A stretch of 11,645 bases of DNA from the NCBI GenBank assembly GCA_030044475.1, contig JASHVP010000031.1, forward strand, positions 1 to 11,645, read 5' to 3'. Made by a program: the position numbers and the translations under genes. This document shows positions 7,198-11,645 of the stretch, one piece after another (positions within the stretch are counted from its first letter, which is position 1; every line of letters starts with the position of its first letter). This DNA comes from Thermoplasmata archaeon (GTDB lineage: Archaea > Thermoplasmatota > Thermoplasmata > Lutacidiplasmatales > UBA184). The notes beneath the pieces are model-generated. The model ran no database searches. It was not told where the DNA came from and saw only the letters and a list, made by a program, of their open reading frames with translations.

Positions 7198-8568
7198 TCA
7201 GATCGGGAGGCCGGCCTCGCGCATCGCGTCCAGGTAGACGGTCACCGTCTCCCGGGCGCGCTCCGGCCAGCCCTCGCGCAGCGCTTCCCAGCGCCCCTGC
7301 TCGCCCATCGCGCGCCGCAACGTCGGATACTCGAGCAGCTCGGCGATCCGGCTCGCGAACTCCTCGACGTCCCAGAAGTCGACCCGGAACGTCCCCGTGC
7401 TGATCTCCGCGACCCCGCTCGTCTTCGAGACGATCGTCGGCACGCCGGCGGCCATCGCCTCGAGGGCCGCGATGCCGAACGGCTCGACCACCGAGGGGAG
7501 GACGAACACGGAGCTCCCCTCGAGGAGCAGTTCCCGCTCCTCCTCGGTGACCTTGCCGAGGAACATCACCCGCTCGCCGATCCCGAGGTTCGCCGCGAGC
7601 TGCACGAGGCGCGGGTACTCGGGGCCCTCGCCGGCGATCACGAACAGGACGTCGGCGAAGGCGGGGAGGACCCGGGCCGCGGCCCGGAGGAACGTGTCGA
7701 CACCCTTCATCGCCGCGAGGCGTCCCACGTAGAGGACGACGCGCTTCGTCGGGTCGATCCGCTCGAGCCGCTCCGTGGGCCGGACGGCGTTGTAGATGAC
7801 CCGCACCCGCTTCGGGTCGGCGCCGTACCGGTCGATCAGCTGCTGGCGGAGATGCCGGCTCACCGCGATCACCCGTGCGGCGGAGCGGATCCCGGCGAGC
7901 TCTCGCTGCAGGATGTGGTCCCACGGGTGCCCGAGCGAGCGGTCGTACTCGGTCGAATGGACGGTCATCACCATCGGCCGCCCCAGCCGGCGCGCGAGCG
8001 CCGCGCCGCCGTAGGTGCCGAACCAGTCGTGGACGTGGACGACGTCGATCGGGCCGAGGTTTGAGAGCCGTTCGACCCAGGCGTTGTAGCCGTCGATGGA
8101 GTTCTCGAACGGACTGTCCGGGGTCTCGCCCGCCCAGTACGCGGGCGGGTATTCGACCGAGGGACCGGGGACCGCGTCCCCGGGGAACCGGAACCCCACG
8201 CCCGGCACCGGCGTGAACGGTCCGGTGAACGGCGTGAGGAACAGGACCCGATGGCCCAACTTCGAGAGCTCCTTCACGAGCTCGTACGAGTGCACGCCGA
8301 GGCCGCCGGAATGCCGCGGCGGGAACTCCCACCCGACCATCGCGATCGAGAGCGGGCGTCGGGCGACTTCCAGCCGGACGGTCGGCCGGAATCCGTTCTG
8401 GGGCGAGGCCCCCACCGAAGGGGCGAGGACGTCGAGCGGCCCGGACGCGGCCGTCCTCGCCCGTCGCTCCCGCTGGATGCGCGGCCGCCCCCGCCCCCGT
8501 CCGGCGGGGTGGGGACGGGGCTTCCGGCGGGGGGTCGCCCGCGACCGGTTCGGCTTCGACCGCGGCAT
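7198..8568 (-). CDS. GT4 glycosyltransferase, glycogen-synthase-like
   Basis: Retaining GT-B glycosyltransferases of this type move glucose from a nucleotide sugar onto an alpha-glucan or another acceptor. The protein core (about 73-456) has the N-terminal Rossmann domain with MVGWEFPPRHSGGLGVHSYE (77-96), HVHDWFGTYGG (178-188) and the TVHSTEYDRSLGHPWD region (202-217). The C-terminal donor-binding domain shows VLYVGRLAAMKGVDTFL (278-294), IAGEGPEYPRL (311-321) and the E-x7-E motif EPFGIAALE (362-370). Residues 1-72 are an Arg/Pro-rich extension absent from ordinary family members. Starts inside it are ATG 8568 and GTG 8415; an ATG at 8340 would cut off the first beta-strand. A TATA-like box 41 bases before 8568 favours the long form. 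The neighbouring genes suggest glycogen synthase, but a GlgM-like maltose-1-phosphate synthase or another GT4 glucosyltransferase is possible. Confidence 0.85.
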   Translation of the reverse strand: MPRSKPNRSRATPRRKPRPHPAGRGRGRPRIQRERRARTAASGPLDVLAPSVGASPQNGFRPTVRLEVARRPLSIAMVGWEFPPRHSGGLGVHSYELVKELSKLGHRVLFLTPFTGPFTPVPGVGFRFPGDAVPGPSVEYPPAYWAGETPDSPFENSIDGYNAWVERLSNLGPIDVVHVHDWFGTYGGAALARRLGRPMVMTVHSTEYDRSLGHPWDHILQRELAGIRSAARVIAVSRHLRQQLIDRYGADPKRVRVIYNAVRPTERLERIDPTKRVVLYVGRLAAMKGVDTFLRAAARVLPAFADVLFVIAGEGPEYPRLVQLAANLGIGERVMFLGKVTEEERELLLEGSSVFVLPSVVEPFGIAALEAMAAGVPTIVSKTSGVAEISTGTFRVDFWDVEEFASRIAELLEYPTLRRAMGEQGRWEALREGWPERARETVTVYLDAMREAGLPI

Positions 8569-8605
8569 CGGGCGACGTGGCTCCGTCGGCGCCTACGCCG
8601 CGGGG

Positions 8606-8613
8606 TTCAAGAA
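8606..8613 (-). promoter_or_regulatory. Possible TATA-like box for the GT4 gene
   Basis: TTCTTGAA on the minus strand is the only AT-rich island in the 77-base gap between tpi and the GT4 gene. It is centred about 41 bases before ATG 8568. The gene could therefore have its own promoter as well as read-through from tpi. Confidence 0.3.
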
Positions 8614-8645
8614 GCCGCCGGAGCGCCCGCGCTCCCGGTCCGGGG

Positions 8646-9314
8646 CTAGTACCCGGCGAGGAGCTCCCGGAGGGCGGCCGCCGGGTCTCGGGCGAGCGCC
8701 ACGGCGCTCGCGACCAGGATCCCTTCCGAACCGAGCTCGAGGGCCCGACGCACATCCCGACGATCGTGGACGCCGGCTCCGCAGAGGACCCGAGTCCCGG
8801 GGGAGACCGAGCGGACCGCGGCCACCGTCCCCTCGATCACCTCGGGCTTCGCCGAGGAGACGGACCGTTCCCCCCCGATCAGCTCCGGAGGCTCGACCGC
8901 CAGGTAGGACGGGCGGGAGGCCGCGAGGCGTCGAGCGGTGCCGACGTTCCCCGCGCAGACGACGGCGGTCAGGGAGAGCTCGCGGAGGCGTCGGACGGTC
9001 TCTCGGACCTGTGCGGCGCCGACGGGATGCTCCGAGTGGTTGACGAGGCTCCCTCGGGCGCCCGCGGCCCGGACCGACTCGGGCGGGACGAAGCCGGTGT
9101 GCGGCCCGGCCTCGAGCGGGTCGACGTGCTGCGCGAGGACCGGGATCCCGACCGACCCGGCCACCCGACCGAGGTCGGGGAGCGCGGGGGCGAGGGCCAC
9201 CGCTACGCCCGCCTCCCGTCCCAGCGCCTCGAGCTGCCGGCCGATCGCATCGGCGGCCGTCCCGACGGCCCGGGGATAGACTTTGAGGTTGAGCAGCAGG
9301 AGCGGCTCGCCCAG
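8646..9314 (-). CDS. tpiA: Triosephosphate isomerase, archaeal type; no canonical start codon
   Basis: It interconverts dihydroxyacetone phosphate and glyceraldehyde 3-phosphate in glycolysis and gluconeogenesis. From the CTG at 9314 the protein is 222 residues, the usual archaeal size. LLLLNLKVYP (5-14) holds Asn9 and catalytic Lys11. PVLAQHVD is at 58-65, and VNHSEHP (91-97) has catalytic His93. AVEPPELIGG (139-148) has catalytic Glu141, and LCGAGVHDRRDV (177-188) and ILVASAVALARDP (199-211) form the phosphate-binding end. No in-frame ATG, GTG or TTG lies near the start of homology. The first in-frame ATG upstream, at 9470, would add 52 Ser/Arg/Thr-rich residues out of frame across the preceding gene. 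I therefore place the start at CTG, 10 bases after the upstream TGA (9327-9325). Function is confident; the 5' boundary is not. Confidence 0.87.
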   Translation of the reverse strand: MGEPLLLLNLKVYPRAVGTAADAIGRQLEALGREAGVAVALAPALPDLGRVAGSVGIPVLAQHVDPLEAGPHTGFVPPESVRAAGARGSLVNHSEHPVGAAQVRETVRRLRELSLTAVVCAGNVGTARRLAASRPSYLAVEPPELIGGERSVSSAKPEVIEGTVAAVRSVSPGTRVLCGAGVHDRRDVRRALELGSEGILVASAVALARDPAAALRELLAGY

Positions 9315-9324
9315 CGAGAGGGGA

Positions 9325-9534
9325 TCAGTGGACCGCCGCGGCCCGGGCGCGCTTGGGTCGCGAGCAGATGGCGTACTCGTCTCCGTCGAAGAAGACCTCG
9401 CGGTCGGGGTGCTTGCGCTGGAGCTCCGAGATGCGGGTGAGGACGTCCTCGAGAGTGGTCGATTCGTCATTGGGGTCGATCCTCAGGTGGACCGTCTTCT
9501 CGGGCCGCTCGGTCGTGTGACCCGTTCCGGGCAT
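9325..9534 (-). CDS. Uncharacterised 69-residue protein upstream of tpiA
   Basis: I do not recognise a named family. The protein looks real. It has a TATA-like box 38 bases upstream, a GGAG seven bases before the ATG, and protein-like composition, in contrast to the Ser/Arg-rich reading in the other frame. Visible elements are a likely beta-strand KTVHLRID (13-20), an acidic NDESTTLEDV turn leading into an amphipathic helix LEDVLTRISELQRKHP (28-43), then EVFFDGDEYAICSRPK (46-61), probably a two-strand hairpin, and a basic tail RPKRARAAAVH. There is no signal peptide or membrane segment. It stops 10 bases before the inferred tpiA start, so the two are probably cotranscribed and translationally coupled. 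Its role is unknown. Confidence 0.7.
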   Translation of the reverse strand: MPGTGHTTERPEKTVHLRIDPNDESTTLEDVLTRISELQRKHPDREVFFDGDEYAICSRPKRARAAAVH

Positions 9535-9567
9535 GAGGCTCCGGGAGCCGGGCTAGGCGGGGGGGTG

Positions 9568-9576
9568 TCTTAAAGG
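9568..9576 (-). promoter_or_regulatory. TATA-like box for the small gene-tpiA transcript
   Basis: CCTTTAAGA on the minus strand is centred about 38 bases before the ATG at 9534. It would give a leader of about 13 bases containing CGGAG. The sequence is clearly AT-richer than its surroundings. Confidence 0.5.
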
Positions 9577-9638
9577 TTCGACGGGCCGCTCGGCCCTCGA
9601 CCGGCCGGAGGGGCTCGTCCGCCGCCCAGGTCCGAATC

Positions 9639-9646
9639 GTTTTAAC
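9639..9646 (+). promoter_or_regulatory. TATA-like box for acs
   Basis: GTTTTAAC lies about 117 bases before the acs ATG at 9760, predicting a transcript start near 9668 and a leader of about 90 bases. It is identical to the octamer in the GH15 promoter region. An AUG at 9678, out of frame with acs, falls about 36 bases after it. Between this box and the minus-strand box at 9568-9576 I see only GC-rich palindromes. Confidence 0.45.
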
Positions 9647-9743
9647 AGCCCCTCGCTTCCGCGCGCCACATCGTCGCATGCGAGGCCGTATCCCGGACGA
9701 CGCCGGGACGGACTCGGACGGGGCGATCGGGCCGCGGGCAGTC

Positions 9744-9749
9744 GAGGAG
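9744..9749 (+). promoter_or_regulatory. Shine-Dalgarno sequence of acs
   Basis: GAGGAG lies ten bases before the ATG at 9760. No in-frame ATG, GTG or TTG occurs upstream in the leader, so it settles the acs start. Confidence 0.6.
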
Positions 9750-9759
9750 AAAATCAACG

Positions 9760-11645
<1,886 letters not shown>

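Noticed and set aside
5665..8064. Long open plus-strand frame of about 800 codons across treS and the GT4 gene
   Set aside because: It is out of frame with treS and antisense to the GT4 gene, and its composition is Arg/Pro/Gly-rich without motifs. It is a GC-driven artefact.
9315..9470. ATG 9470 as the tpiA start
   Set aside because: It would add 52 Ser/Thr/Arg-rich residues not seen in triosephosphate isomerases, read out of frame across the 69-residue gene that has better coding and promoter evidence.
9583..9608. GC palindromes GGGCCG-CT-CGGCCC and CCGGCCGG in the gap between tpiA-side and acs promoters
   Set aside because: Such palindromes are expected by chance at this G+C, and they lie between, not over, the promoter boxes. 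I see no further support for an operator.

Overview
This looks like a fragment of an archaeal chromosome with high G+C content, roughly two-thirds G+C or more by eye. Three things point to archaea. The triosephosphate isomerase is the short archaeal form, about 222 residues. The alpha-amylase belongs to GH57. The intergenic gaps contain short AT-rich boxes that look like TATA elements, several of them about 36-41 bases before a start codon. A GC-rich Thermoplasmatota lineage would fit, but that placement is inference. The window holds ten protein genes, two of them cut by the window edges, and no rRNA, tRNA, CRISPR array or insertion sequence that I could find. Every gap between genes is shorter than 300 bases.

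Layout: (1) 1-1408, minus strand: a GH15 glucoamylase-type hydrolase, C-terminus missing. (2) 1409-1590: a divergent promoter region with a long imperfect palindrome just before the next gene. (3) 1591-4070, plus strand: a compact operon of a TetR-family regulator, an ABC ATPase and an ABC-2 permease. This is a typical self-regulated exporter cassette with an unknown substrate. (4) 4096-5289, minus strand: a GH57 alpha-amylase-type enzyme. It is divergent from (5) 5468-7144, plus strand: trehalose synthase TreS, across a 178-base promoter region. (6) 7198-9534, minus strand: transcription runs from a 69-residue uncharacterised protein (9534-9325), through triosephosphate isomerase (about 9314-8646), to a GT4 glycosyltransferase resembling glycogen synthase (8568-7198). 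(7) 9535-9759: a divergent promoter region. (8) 9760-11645, plus strand: AMP-forming acetyl-CoA synthetase, lacking only its last few residues at the window edge.

Functionally, the core is storage-sugar metabolism. The GT4 enzyme probably builds an alpha-glucan or a related glucoside. GH57 and GH15 would cut alpha-glucans to maltose or short oligosaccharides and to glucose. TreS interconverts maltose and trehalose. Triosephosphate isomerase and acetyl-CoA synthetase connect this to glycolysis/gluconeogenesis and acetate use. ADP-glucose pyrophosphorylase, branching enzyme, maltokinase and GlgE are not in the window.

The points most worth a second look are: the tpi gene, which has no ATG, GTG or TTG start outside the overlapping upstream gene; a 34-bp palindrome that probably serves as the TetR autoregulatory operator; an out-of-frame AUG in the acs leader placed where the promoter geometry predicts a start; an arginine-rich N-terminal extension on the GT4 enzyme; and a Gly-to-Ala change beside the catalytic lysine of acetyl-CoA synthetase.
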